A stretch of 64,000 nt of DNA from the NCBI GenBank assembly GCA_036250195.1, contig JAVHZZ010000003.1, forward strand, positions 294,349,065 to 294,413,064. The letters are read 5' to 3'. Shown piece by piece: positions 1 through 11,674 of the stretch. Made by a program: the position numbers and the translations under genes. Position 1 is the stretch's first letter; each line of letters begins with the position of its first letter. The notes beneath the pieces are model-generated. The model was not told the DNA's origin, made no database searches, and saw only the letters and a list, made by a program, of their open reading frames with translations. Source of the stretch: Mixophyes australis. Lineage: Eukaryota; Chordata; Amphibia; Anura; Limnodynastidae.

Positions 1-755
1 TTCATTACTAAATACTAATCCTCCTGGACCTCTCTTTCTTTTACAATGCTATATATCATACTGTTCCTCCGCAGACCCCACAATCCATCATCCAGAGCAA
101 AATTCTCTCCTGGTTCACTTCCTAACTCCCCAACGAATATTTTATTGTTTCCAACTTTCTCTTCATCCTCTTCCATTTCCTTTATCTATTGGGTTCCCTT
201 AGGTTTTTGTTCTTGTTATTCCTGACTTCTAGTGATTTTCTCTCTGTCCCTTGAACTCTCTCCTCCATCAAAATGCTGTGTGTCCATCTGTCTTTATGCC
301 AACTCCACATAGATGTCCCAGAGCTACCTAAAGACCAATATGTCCAAAATGGAGCTAATCATCTATTTCATTCCAAGAGTCAACAACCCCACAATTTTTC
401 CCATCATCAAAGACATCTAACTCACTCATTTCTGCCACATAAATTGCCATGGTATTATCATGGACATTGTTCTCTTCTTCCCTCCTCACATACAATCGAT
501 CTTCATAATATTTGGCAGACTTCATCCCTTTCTTTACTATAAGCAACCAAAATTTTTATCCACTCTTTGATAATTTCTCCCCTCAACTAATGCCACCTCC
601 TCCTCATCCTACTATTCCTACTTCAATCCATCCTAATTTGCATTGCAATACTTGACTTCCTCAATGGTTGCACAGCATCAGCTTAACCACTTTCTTATTC
701 CATACAATGACCCCTTATTAAAGTAATTCTATCGTTTTAAAATAAGCATTGCCCA
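1..755 (+). mobile_element. L2-type LINE fragment (reverse transcriptase 3' part)
   Basis: Pyrimidine-rich strand typical of amphibian L2 elements. Broken translations resemble the end of the L2 reverse transcriptase: a YLKTNMSKMELIIYF block like the KLNPSKTELLIF motif, and later FGRLHPFL like the L2 RIHPFL region. Frames are broken by stops. The family call rests on these short matches. Confidence 0.55.
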
Positions 756-759
756 ATCA

Positions 760-1534
760 ATTGTATGTGTTTCCAAAGCACATGGTGGTTTATTTTAACA
801 GATGTAAATAATCAACAATTCAATACATTATTATATTATGATAAAGTACAGTACAGCACAGCCAATACCAAAAGTTACATACATACATAGCGCTGCAATC
901 ACTGCGCTTCCATGGGTCCCAATGGAACAGTGTATCTGTTAGATAACTGTGGTCAGAGTAGACTGACCCTGGTGGGGGATGCAGCTAATATATACAGTCA
1001 GTGTTTCATTGTGAACAATAGAGATGACGTAGCTTGCTTCCATAGGTCCAGGAACAGGGTGGCTTTAGGGTAAACAGTTCATAGGCTGATTCAATCTAAG
1101 GAATCCAAAGGAGGGGGTCGTCTCTCCAGGGGGTCTGCTCCTTTCATAGCCAGCATCATACAAAGGTTTACTCCCTAATATCAATAACTAAAGTATGCAA
1201 TGTGCGATCTCTTCGCCGACTGCACCGGACAGCTGCTGATGATTAGGGCTTCAATATGATATCAGGCATGACAACTTTCCTATAACCTAAACCTTTAATA
1301 ACACTAAAATGTACATATAATCATATTATATAAACTAATAATAAACCAAATGCTATCTGCTCATAAATTACAGTGTAACGGAACCAATATGAATTGTATA
1401 AATAACTAAATGTTGTAATGCTAGTGTGTGCATGCGTATTTTACCGTGCGATCGCATCACACCACGCGTTACGTGGTGTACGCTTCGCAATACGCACGGC
1501 AAACCAATATTAAACCAATATACTTTCGTTCATC
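760..1534 (-). mobile_element. Possible solo LTR interrupting the L2 LINE
   Basis: About 770 bases unlike the flanking LINE separate two L2 pieces that are collinear parts of one element. On the minus strand it would run from TGAACGAAAG to ACACATACA, with an AATAAA near its end. A CpG-rich stretch with GCGATCGC-like motifs lies at 1440-1500. Flanks share only an imperfect CAAT-type duplication, so the class is tentative. Confidence 0.35.
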
Positions 1535-1536
1535 CA

Positions 1537-2010
1537 ATTATACGACTTCAACACCCTATACTATACTTTTGAAACTCCTCACCATCATATACAAAGCCCT
1601 CAACAACTCCTCCCCCTCTTATAGCTCTGACCTCATTACATCTGCTTTTGACCAGCACCTCACCACCTCTCACTCCTAGCTCCAACATTTCTCTCATACT
1701 GCATCCATGGAACTCCCTATCACGCCAGACCCAAATCTTAACCAACCTTTAAAGCTTAAAATTCACTGTTAAAACCCATCTCTTCACCATAGTCTACCAC
1801 ACTGACACCTCCTTCTTCTGTTAGATTATCCATCCTATCCACTAAATTATAAGCTTACAGGAACAGCGCCAACATTACCTTTTGACCATTACTGCTTGTC
1901 TACTTTGAATGTCCTTGTATCATGTCTTATGTACATTCTTTTTTCCCTACTGTCCTGCACTACAGAGTATTGTGGTGCCATACAATAAACTGTTTAATAA
2001 TAAATTTAAT
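1537..2010 (+). mobile_element. L2-type LINE 3' end
   Basis: Translation gives LLKLLTIIYKALNNSSPSYS, the C-terminal L2/CR1 block (normally ...TYKALNGLAPSYLSDL), and in broken frames ELPITPDPN and KTHLFT-like pieces (normally WNSLP ... LKTHLF). The 3' end reads TGGTGCCATACAATAAAC, like L2 tails, followed by AT-rich sequence. Confidence 0.7.
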
Positions 2011-2299
2011 ATATATATTATATATATTATATTTAATATAATATGTAAAAAAAATACGCCTTAATATAGAGAAATCTTTGGCAAAAAAGACAACAATTTA
2101 AATGCACTCTCTAATCATTGTGTACTGTATTTTAACACATTATGTTGCAAATTAGAAACTAATCTCACAACCTATAAGGTAACCTTTGTCCAATACATAT
2201 GTACTTCCTTAATGGTCAATAAGTAAACCATAGCATCAAATTTTTTTGACCATTTAAAGTCTTGTCTTTTTGTCAATGATTCCTCTGTTTAAAATCTTT

Positions 2300-2605
2300 A
2301 TGTTGGCTGTAACAGTAATGACCATTAATAAGACACCAGTCATATTACTCATCCAAAATATATTAGCAGTAATATTAGTGCTTAGTATATTTCTAGCAGT
2401 AGCAGTAATGCTCAAAAACAAGCCACTGATAGTAGTAATACCCTATTAAATTCTCACAGTAGTAATAGTACCCAGTAACATACCAGCTGTAAAGTAATGC
2501 CCATTAATTAACCAATAGTCATGGTAGTGCACGATATAATGTTAGCATAATTTGTAGTGAGGAGTAATAAAGTACCACTGATATAATAATAAGCCATCAG
2601 TAGAA
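2300..2605 (+). repeat. Degenerate minisatellite, period about 30 bp
   Basis: About nine to ten diverged units of the type CAGTAATGCCCATTAATAAG + CCACCAGTAG, for example near 2317, 2404, 2440, 2461 and 2497. The spacing of the CAGTA/TAGTA/GTAATG words is close to 30 bases or small deviations from it. Confidence 0.6.
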
Positions 2606-3960
2606 GAGTGAAACAATTGACAATCATTTTCCTAGGCACAAAGCAAAATAGAATATGTATTTCTCTAATTACCTCCTGCAGCTGTGTAGGTATCTATGGG
2701 CTCCTAAGACAAATTAAGAAACAAGATCCCAGCGCTTGAAAAGTAATTAGTAATAAACAATACAAATGAGTCAGTGGAAATCCCAGTGGAAGTGCTACAA
2801 CCTATTTTATTAAAAAGAATAAACACATTTATAACACACCAACTTGCTGTATGTAGCGTACTGAATTGACAACAAAGTTAACAGTCAAAGTCCTTTGATT
2901 CTGGCATGATTTGGTAAAAATTTAGATGAATAATCTTGGGTACATAAAAGTATCTTAAGAATCCATAAACCGTTTAGAAAGATATGTTAGTCAATTAAAC
3001 CATGCCTGCATGTAATTAAGGACACTGAAATCTCATAACCACATAACTTTTATTGACTGCCTGACTGGCAATGATGGAAACAAGACACAAATATGCAAGA
3101 TTAAGAAATGCACTTATCTCCTGTGTGTCTCCGTTAATTTCTCTCAATTCCAAACAAAAGTCTCCGATCCACTTCAATCATTCTTAAAATTCTTCTACCT
3201 ATTATTATCCAGTTGCTGGTGAATACTTAATGCTGGCATGAATCCTGCTCTGGTATACTTGCAGCGGGGACAAGATATAACCATAATGTAAAAAGCACTG
3301 AAAAGACTTTAGTGTATCTTACTATAGTTTTCTGAAGTGTTTCATCGCAACTATGAGATTTCTTCAGAGGAATGGATCCAGTATATTGTCTCCCACAGTC
3401 AAAAGACATACTCAGGGCCCGATTACGGGTTGCGGCCGCCCTAGGCTATTTCAGCCGTAGCGCCCCCAACCCCCATACTTCCCCCAATATAGGCGATTAG
3501 GACTACTCTTGAATATGAATATTCAGGAGTATTCTCCAGCATTCACATTTAGACAGATTGTGCAATCTCTCTTATCAGTTCTTGTTCTCCTCTCTTGCTT
3601 GTCTTGTAGCTGGATTCTGGAAATTCGAGATCCTGTTTTGAAAATATGCAGCAATTGTATTATAATGCAAAATGTTAACAAACCCTGAATGATTAGGCCC
3701 TTTAGTCCAAACACAACAGTCTATTGTGGCCAGATAAAACTGCCCCATAGCACAGGCATATGTAGGCAATAAAATATATGAAAATTGTTGTCAAAGAGAT
3801 ATAAAAAAATACAAACCTTTACCTGCCCCAACTGACTATTATTCAGTATTCTAGTGACCCTAGAGACCACAGAGATCATCCTCATAACCGCTGCACAATA
3901 CAAAGATCATGCCCCTCCAAAGCTACTCTAATTTTTAAATGCCCCACTCAGCAATTTCTT
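2606..3960. other. Unassigned sequence
   Basis: No gene or clear repeat. A short GC-rich stretch at 3416-3500 (GGGTTGCGGCCGCCC) differs sharply from the AT-rich surroundings and may be a fragment of a transposon end. Similar GC-rich scraps occur at 4,360 and 14,445. Confidence 0.4.
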
Positions 3961-3967
3961 TTAGTCA

Positions 3968-4072
3968 ACTCACCTGCCCCCTTCAGCCTCCTCACTTGCC
4001 CCCTCCAGCCTCCTCACTTGCCCCCTCCAGCCTCCACACTTGCCCCCTCCAGCCTCCTCACTTGCCGCCCCT
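3968..4072 (+). repeat. Short minisatellite, period about 21 bp
   Basis: Four to five near-identical copies of TTGCCCCCTCCAGCCTCCTCAC in tandem, C-rich on this strand. The ORF reading through it is a by-product of the repeat. Confidence 0.85.
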
Positions 4073-6172
4073 CCCTCCGAAACATTAGAAAGGACTTACC
4101 TGCAGTGGAGTCCTTCCTTCAGCACTGTGGAGTCCTCTCTTCAGCGCTGTGTATGACAGGCAGTCTATCAGCGAGCGCTGCTAGCTGCCTGTCAGTGCGG
4201 CCCAGGCTCTTCTTATTCTGATCACGTGAGATGTGGAAGTCCTGATCTCACATGACCAGAGTAAGAAGGTCCCGCAGCCACACTGACATACAGCTAGCAG
4301 TGAGCACTGCCAGACTGCCTGTCACGTGATAGTGATGGTCAGGACCATTCCTTTAGACCAGGGGCGGTCCCGATGACTTGGGCCCCAGCTACATTTTAAA
4401 AAAAAAAGGAAAAAAAATTCATATCGTCGACACTGCACCCCCCCAGGTTCCAGCGCCCCAGACTGCAGCCTGGTCAGCCTATTGGCTGATCAGGCCCTGG
4501 ACATACTGGTAGGTTAATTGGCTTCTGACAAAATGAACCCATGTGTGTGTGTGCACATGTACTTGTGTAATCAAGTATTTAGAATGTGAGCTCAATATTA
4601 CCCATTACCTTACACTGCTCTACTTCTCTCATGCCCTGTGTCAATGAGGATAAGCAGAAGGGCAAAGTTCTTGTTGGCACAACTGTACTATTGTCTACCT
4701 ATCCACAAATCTTAGATAATTGCAGACTTATGATAAATCAGGAGCTCTGGTAGAAGCAAAATGATTAAACTGAAGAGAAAAGTCTCTTTTTGAATATGGA
4801 TCTAGATATGCTTTGCTCTATTTTTGTTACAGTTGCTCTTGATTGCAAACACATGTCCTAGCATGCATACACAGCCGTTATCACTATCATATGGCACTGT
4901 TCCACCCATGAAATAATCGGCTATCATGAGGATCTTTGACTTTCATTAGTATACTAGAAACCATTTATCTTGGCAGAAGCCATTTTAATTGCTCAACAGT
5001 TTATTGTTTGATTTGCCTGATAATTGGCTGGAAATCTTGTAGTGTGTACCCAGCCTTAGCTGTTGTATAAGCTGTCATTTATATCCACTGCAAATTCTAG
5101 AGTATTTATATGGTATCTTATGTCAATTCTCTCTAGATTATAAGTATAGTCAGCTCAACACAATTCCTCTCAGTCCAGAGGAGTGTTATCAGTTCAACTA
5201 GCTACAGAGATCATGCTGTGATCACTTACCAGACTGTTCTATAGTGGTTTATGTAGTAACTACTTACAAATTCCCTTCTGTTACCTATCTTAAACATGCT
5301 ATGGAACAGTATCTGGACACTGCCATTAATAAATGCAAAAGTCACAGTTACCATACTAAATATATTTAAATACAAATATATACAATATATACAACATACA
5401 AATACAAATTACATTCAACTAAATACAGACTTCTGTTGTTTTCCCCTTTAATTATCAAATGGGAATCCTCTATTCTGAAACAGCCAGAAAGGAAGTTTCA
5501 ATTGAGTAATACAGCCACACTAATGAATTAAGCTAGTGGGGTCAATCTACAGTCATCCAATCAGAATCGGCTAGATAGTGCTGCTGATCGTTATCATGTC
5601 TTTGCATTTCATTGCACCAGCCCTCCAACACCTGCAAGTTATACACCTCCTGACAACTATATATGTGTCTATGTTCAGGTCTACTTTAGTTGCAGTTACA
5701 TGAACACATAACCCTATGGAGTCGTAACTATAATATGTTACTGAATTGACATACAGATGAGAAAATCTAACTGTTAATAAAAATAACTAAACTTGCCATG
5801 AAAATCTTCCATTAAAATATAATGGTGAATAATAATGTTGTTATTAAAAAGCTGATAAAGGAATTGACATCATAGTAGTGGATAGAGGTAAATATATCAG
5901 AGAATATTTAAGGTAATTAGGTCAGAAATGTCAAACAAGAAACTCAAACATTGCCCAACTCATGATTTTCAAATCACGTACAATTTCAAAATGATATCAT
6001 TTTCCAAAGAACTATAAAGATCTGTAATATCCTGCTGGACATTCTATTATTCCAGAATAGGGTACTTAAAAATGAGAATTTCAGAATATGCAGATAATTT
6101 TACCAGGAAATATATGGTGAATTTAATTTTCTAACATTCAAGACTTACACATATTACAATTTGTAATCATTT
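4073..6172. other. Unassigned sequence
   Basis: The first part (4,100-4,500) is GC-richer and looks like decayed repeat, ending near an A-rich tract at 4396-4420. The rest is AT-rich with no coding signal, apart from weak palindromic matches. Confidence 0.4.
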
Positions 6173-6352
6173 ATGTCAACTTTAAATTTCAGTCTACAAA
6201 TAAGCTATCAAGTATTTGTGTGCTACATGAAGAAACAGGCAGTATTTAACTTATGTGCAAAACAGAATACTAAGTTGCACCCCTTGCATTGTAGCATGGT
6301 TTTGTCCAGAAGACTGAAATAAGAAGTTAAGAACCTTAATGAATCAGGCCCT
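6173..6352 (-). repeat. MITE family A, partial copy
   Basis: Matches the second half of the full copy at 10497-10815 and ends with CCTTAATGAATCAGGCCCTA, the family's terminal inverted repeat. Family A has ends TATGGGCCTGATTCATTAAG and a mostly palindromic body, without coding capacity. Confidence 0.8.
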
Positions 6353-6433
6353 AGATCATTTGCATTTGCTTTTACATTAGCAATCAGGACTTGTGATATG
6401 ATATTGAAAAAGAACAAAATTTGAACCCTAAGG

Positions 6434-6500
6434 AACTGATTCATTAAGGAAAGTAAAGCAAAAAAAGGAGTAATTTTGCACCTTGGCAAAACCATGCTGT
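6434..6500 (+). repeat. MITE family A, end fragment
   Basis: CTGATTCATTAAGGAAAGTA followed by the AAAGCAAAAAAAGGAG and CTTGGCAAAACCATG blocks, the first 65 or so bases of the family. It lies 80 bases from the previous fragment and may be the remains of one rearranged copy. Confidence 0.75.
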
Positions 6501-7453
6501 TTAGGCATCCTATGAAAATTTACCAAAAGGACACATTTATCTGGACATAGAAAGCTTGAAAGTTCTTGATTTAATCTGATCAAATACATTTTTTAAAATC
6601 ATTATTACTGTTATTACTTTGTTTAAAACAGTAAGTGGGGCACATCACATTTTTAATGCACTATATAAATGTGCTTATCGGCTTCATATGAGTCTGGTTG
6701 ATACAAAAGACACCTCATTAAAAGTTTAGAATGACTTTAGAATATGGACACCTCCTGGGTATGAAAATAATAAATTTTTCAATGAGAAAGAGGCTCTCTG
6801 GCCACCTAGAAACATCCCTGTAAATATGTATATCCTGAGAGTGTTATTTAAATATCTTTTCCCACAAAATGAGATCTTATGTTTGCATGAGTTAAAGGTA
6901 ATCTGGATTTGCTTACCATGATTAAACATGATTCCATGTGACAATCTCAATGAAACAAAGTTAGCCAACCAAAACTGGCTACCTTTAGTTTAAAATATAT
7001 GGGGGAGATGTTATCCTGCTCACTTTACATGTGGTGTACTAGGCAAATGTCTTTCTGTCTCTTGACCATGAGTGAGGGGAAGGCATTGCACAATTTTCTA
7101 GTACAGGGATATGAAAAGTTGGATTTGGAAAAAAAATTCTGTTCTATTTTATTTCACCCTTTATTTAAGGGAGAAAAGCATGATATTCATTAAAAAATAT
7201 ATAAAAAGCACAGTTGATAATCTACCAAAATAAACTGCTAAAAAACACATGGTGTTTGGCAGTTAAGATTGTGTACAGCATAAACTAGCCCTATCCTCAA
7301 ATGTGTTCTAAAAATGTAATTCATCAAATCACAATGCAAATGACATCATAAATTATATCACTGATGACATCACATTTGAAACATTATTACATTACTTATA
7401 TCAAACACAAATTACATCAGCAATCACAACAGTGCGCTATTATGTAGAATAAT
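6501..7453. other. Unassigned sequence
   Basis: AT-rich, no gene. Between 7,320 and 7,430 there are several diverged copies of ATGACATCA/ACATCAC words, possibly a degenerate short repeat. Confidence 0.4.
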
Positions 7454-9310
7454 ACCCCATTCACACTGCCACAAAAACTCGGATTTTTGCCAGGGCGAGC
7501 CCAAGCAACCCCAGGTGTAGAATAGGGGTCCCCAAAATACCCAGGTCTGATGACTCAGGAATTAGACCTGGGACTTTTGAAGGGTTAATCTCGGGTCGGC
7601 CCCGGGTAGCCTTCAGTCTGAATGGTGTTGAAAAACTTCACATAAAGGAGCTGATTGGGGGGATTAGGGATGCTGGAGGATTACATCAATTCAATACTGC
7701 AGAGAAGAGAGAAGAGAAGGCATGTCACATTGCCAAGAGAAAGAAGTGTGTGAACTGCTGGACATTAGAGGAGAGGAGGAAATTAAAAGGCAAATCACAG
7801 GCACTGTAAAAGATGTCACAGTGTACTACAACATTGCAAAAATGTTAACAGCCCCGGAGGATCAAGCGTAGCCAGCAGCAGGTTGTAAACAAGTTAAAGG
7901 CACTTAGATAACAGTACTCAAAAGTGCATGACCACAACCGCAGAAAGTGTGGTTCTGATAGTATGGAATGGCCCTTTTATGAACTGTGCAATATGGTCTT
8001 TGGCAATTCTGCACCGGCAAATCCAATAGCACTGTCCTCCTCAAGGTGTCGTGATGCGTACAGTCTAAAACCTGAAAGCACTCACTCCAGCGTGCCGTCA
8101 CTTGTGGATAGTGATGATTCACAGGAATAACATACAGAATTAGACTCTTCAAATGTGCACAAAAACAGCATGATTATCTCTACAGAAGAATTGACAGACT
8201 TACAACCTTTCCCAGCGAAACAACCGTCACCAGCGACACAAGCTTTGTCAGAGGCACAAGCTTCGCCAGAGACACAACTGTCGCCAGCGATGCATACCCA
8301 GCCATTACGGTCAATCAGTAAGTTATTAACTTTAACATTTAAAAGTAAATGAAATAAATATATGAAAGTTTAACATTAAAAACTAAACTTAAAAACATGA
8401 AAACATGAACATGTATATGATAAAGCAAGTGTGCAGGAGGGAGGAGGCCTCGAGCACATATTAGCTTACAATGCTGCTATTTTATTTTGCAGCAATATTC
8501 TTTCATCCTCGGTGGCCCTAATGTTTTTTGTTTGTTTTTGCCATTTCTAGTTTACAATGTTCCTCAAATGAAGAAGAGGCTAAATTAGATGGAACAAGCA
8601 ACAAAAGTCATGACCACAGTAATGGTTCAACAGCTCAAGGAAATGGATATGTGTATGCAGGCCCAAGAAGGGATAATGAGTGCGAGCTGCAGGACTCTTT
8701 CATTAGGCAAGTAATGGGTATGCAGGAGCGGATTCTCAGGGAAAACAGAGAATTTATAATGACTTTCCTTGATCACCTGGTGCCAAGAATGCAAGGGCAT
8801 GCACAATCTCAACCACACTCTCCATACCACCTTGACGGGCCTTACCCTTTATATAACAGAGGGCAACAATTTTTTTCACCAAACACAGGCACGTCACTAA
8901 ACACCCCACATCAAGTACCCACATTACCGTCATTTATAGTTAATGGAAGTATATATATTAAAATTCTAATGTTTGCCTGTGTTTGAGGCAAGCATATTTA
9001 TAATGTTACCTATATGTACAATGTTTGTGTTATAAGCACTGGAAAAATGTTTAACCTTGCACTACTGTTATGGGCACATGTTTGTCAAAGCTGTATCCTT
9101 TTCAAAAAAACTTTTATTTGTTGAATAAATACATTTTGGTCACCATCATCTTTGTGTGCAAAAAAAGTCCCCTCTATATGCCCTCATTTTGTCAGCCAAT
9201 CATAGCTCCTCTTGTGATGACTCAGACTTATTGCCAGGGCAGACCCGTGTTCAGTATGAATGTGGTCGACCTGGGAATCTCCCGGGTCCAAGGTACAGTG
9301 TGAACGGGGT
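7454..9310 (+). mobile_element. DNA transposon carrying a Myb/SANT gene (Harbinger-like)
   Basis: The ends are inverted: ACCCCATTCACACTG at 7454 and, on the other strand, ACCCCGTTCACACTG ending at 9310. Sequence just inside is also partly inverted-repeat (CCCAGGTCTGATGACTCAG against its counterpart near 9,220). The interior holds a broken Myb/SANT-like gene but no DDE transposase. PIF/Harbinger elements carry a separate Myb-like DNA-binding protein, so a non-autonomous derivative of that group is likely. I could not find a clear 3-bp target duplication. Confidence 0.65.
7737..8986 (+). pseudogene. Transposon Myb/SANT-like DNA-binding protein, broken
   Basis: The block EVCELLDIRGEEEIKRQITG (from about 7743) matches the start of the Myb_DNA-bind_4 (trihelix) domain, and VYYNIAKML follows. 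After a frameshift comes NKLKALR, a stop, then KVHDHNRRKCGSDSMEWPFY (7910-7975), the end of the same domain. A Pro/Ser/Gln-rich stretch (8155-8350), a probable intron (donor near 8322, acceptor TTTCTAG at about 8552) and a C-terminal part with a likely coiled coil (RQVMGMQERILRENREFIM, 8696-8760) follow. At least one frameshift and two stops make it non-functional in this form. Confidence 0.7.
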
Positions 9311-10496
9311 CTGATGAGCTGGGATGCTCAGATATACAACATACACCCGGGATATTGCAGGGGTGGCAATATGAAAGTGGTATAACACAGCACAAGGTTA
9401 TATGTTAACATTAGCTTTTCTCTGCATATAAAGACAATTATGAGCAAGGCAGAAATGTTGCAAGGCCACAATGAACAGAAAAGACATAGTCGAGTTAAAG
9501 TAAGGGAACAGGGAAGACATAGTGGGGTCAGAAGAGGGAAGAGAAAAGAGGTCAGCTATGCAATAAGGAAACAGGGAAGACAAGATAGAGCAAAGGGGTT
9601 CAAAAAAACTGCATATGAGAAATTACTGTGAGCAAATTTTCATGTGTGTGCTTTTTGTGTTTAAAGTGCTGCTGTTTGAATGGTGTGGATTATTAAAGTG
9701 GGGCACATAGGGATGGACATTGCATTTATAAATGAATGCTTTCAATCATATAAATGTTTAAGCTTTGCAATGTGTGATCCAACTTGAGGAAAAAAATGTA
9801 TACAGTAGCTATAAAAAGTATTTGGCATGTTTTAATTTTATTTACTTACATCATGTCATCTAAATTAATTTATTTAGAAATTATAACCTTGTCTATCAGT
9901 TCTTGTTGAACAGATCTGGGGCTTTTCCTGTCCCCCCCTCCCCTGGGCTTTGGGTCCTGGGGTAATGATGCCATTGCAGTCACAACTTAGTGGAAACCAG
10001 CCCAGGCTGTACAGTTCAGATGCAGGTTGAGAAGTTTAGGGGAGAATATTAATGTTGTGCTTATTTAATTTTTAAAACAATGAAATATATGGCAGCCATC
10101 ATTATCAACTTCTTCCTTGGGCCTAGGGATTGCTTTATATTATGAGCTAATAGGGTTTTTATTACAAGCTGTTAATTGGGGTTTCTGGATAACTATAGAC
10201 TCTATAATGTGGTGAGCATTGGATGATTTATTGTTCTGTTACTATCAGGCTTATTTAAAAGGGCGCTAGAAAAGGAAAGGGTACATGTTTACCTTTGCTC
10301 TTACTAGCACAATTCAGTCACTGTGGATTTAAGAGCTACATAATTTTACTAAATATCATGAAAATTGTCACTCTTTTACTTAATATATTTGCTATGACAT
10401 GTTTTATATGTATTTTTGCATTGCCTATATATTTAATGGCTTTGATGTTTGAAACATTGTAGACACTAGTTTGCCATTTGCAGAAATACTAAACAC
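9311..10496. other. Unassigned sequence
   Basis: No gene recognised. The ORF at 9440-9631 encodes a basic Gln/Gly/Arg/Lys-rich peptide from an AGGGAAGACATAG-type repeated purine-rich sequence and looks like a repeat product. Confidence 0.4.
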
Positions 10497-10815
10497 TATG
10501 GGCCTGATCCATTAAGGAAAGAAAAGCAAAAAAAAAAAATAGTAACTTTGTACCTTAGCAAAACCATGTTGCATTGGAGGGGAATGTAAATTTGAAATGT
10601 GATGGCAAATTTATATTTGGGATCGGTCATGTTCTAAATTAACTTAAAGTTTCAGTGTATAAATAAGCTATCAAGTATTTATGTGCTACAAGAAAAAACA
10701 TACAGTATTTAACTTATGTGTAAAATAAATAACTAATTTGCATTGTAACATGGTTTTGTCCAGGAGGAAACATCCTCATTTTTTTGCCTTACTTTCCTTA
10801 ATGAATCAGGCCATA
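10497..10815. repeat. MITE family A, full-length copy
   Basis: About 319 bases, starting TATGGGCCTGATCCATTAAG and ending TTAATGAATCAGGCCATA, with TA at both ends as in TA-duplicating MITEs. The body contains CTTAGCAAAACCATGTTGC and, inverted, ACATGGTTTTGTCCAG. It serves as the reference copy in this window. Confidence 0.88.
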
Positions 10816-11670
10816 CATATTAGTGCATTTTTAGCACTCACTAACATATTTTAGCACTATTTACAGTTCAACTTTATGAAGAAAAAGATATATTGGACAT
10901 GGATTGGACTTATCACAGAATTATAAAATTTCTGTACATATTGGTGAATATTTTAAATGCAGTGCTTCTCAGTAGGGGCATTGACAGAGAACGGTATTTA
11001 AATTGGTGGGAGGTTTGTGTTATAAGCCCAGTCCATGACATTGTTTGCATAGCTACGCTCATTTCCTATAGAAATAACTCGATTCAAAAACTGCTTTAGG
11101 AGTCAGTTAGTCTGTAAACTGTTCTGACTTAGCTAATTAGAATGATCGAAGTCACTTTTTATTATATCGAGCAGGAAATGATAAGGGGAAATTACATCAG
11201 AAGGTCTAAATATTCAGCATAACACAATTGAATAAGGATGGGTACAGAACAATGCGTAAGTTGTCTGTTTTTTCTATGATGGTAAATTGGTAATAGTGCT
11301 GAAAATACATTGTTCAAATGCCGAGAGAAGCTTTTTTTGTAAAAAAAATCACAAAAGAGTTGTGATTTACATAATGGGCAATTAAAAAAAAACCACTGAA
11401 AAAATCAGTTTGAAAAGTTTAAGTTGCTTTTCACAACCAGGAAAAAAGTGATGAGTATATTTAATAAATTGATTTACAGCAGCTTACAGATATAACATAT
11501 ATCATGTAAGTAGTTGCTAAAATTATTACCGATATAGTATCATATGTGATTGTTCTGTAGTATTTCATCTGGATTCATAAACCTGTTAATGCAGTAACTC
11601 TTTAGACTTAACAGTATCAAGAGCTCATAGTTACAGCTTTAGTTGAAGCACTCTGTGTAATAACATTTAC
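10816..11670. other. Unassigned sequence
   Basis: AT-rich, no gene or repeat that I recognise. Confidence 0.4.
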
Positions 11671-11674
11671 CACA

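Noticed and set aside
9440..9631. Basic Lys/Arg/Gly-rich small protein gene
   Set aside because: The sequence is a purine-rich imperfect repeat; composition alone explains the peptide, and there is no conserved motif.
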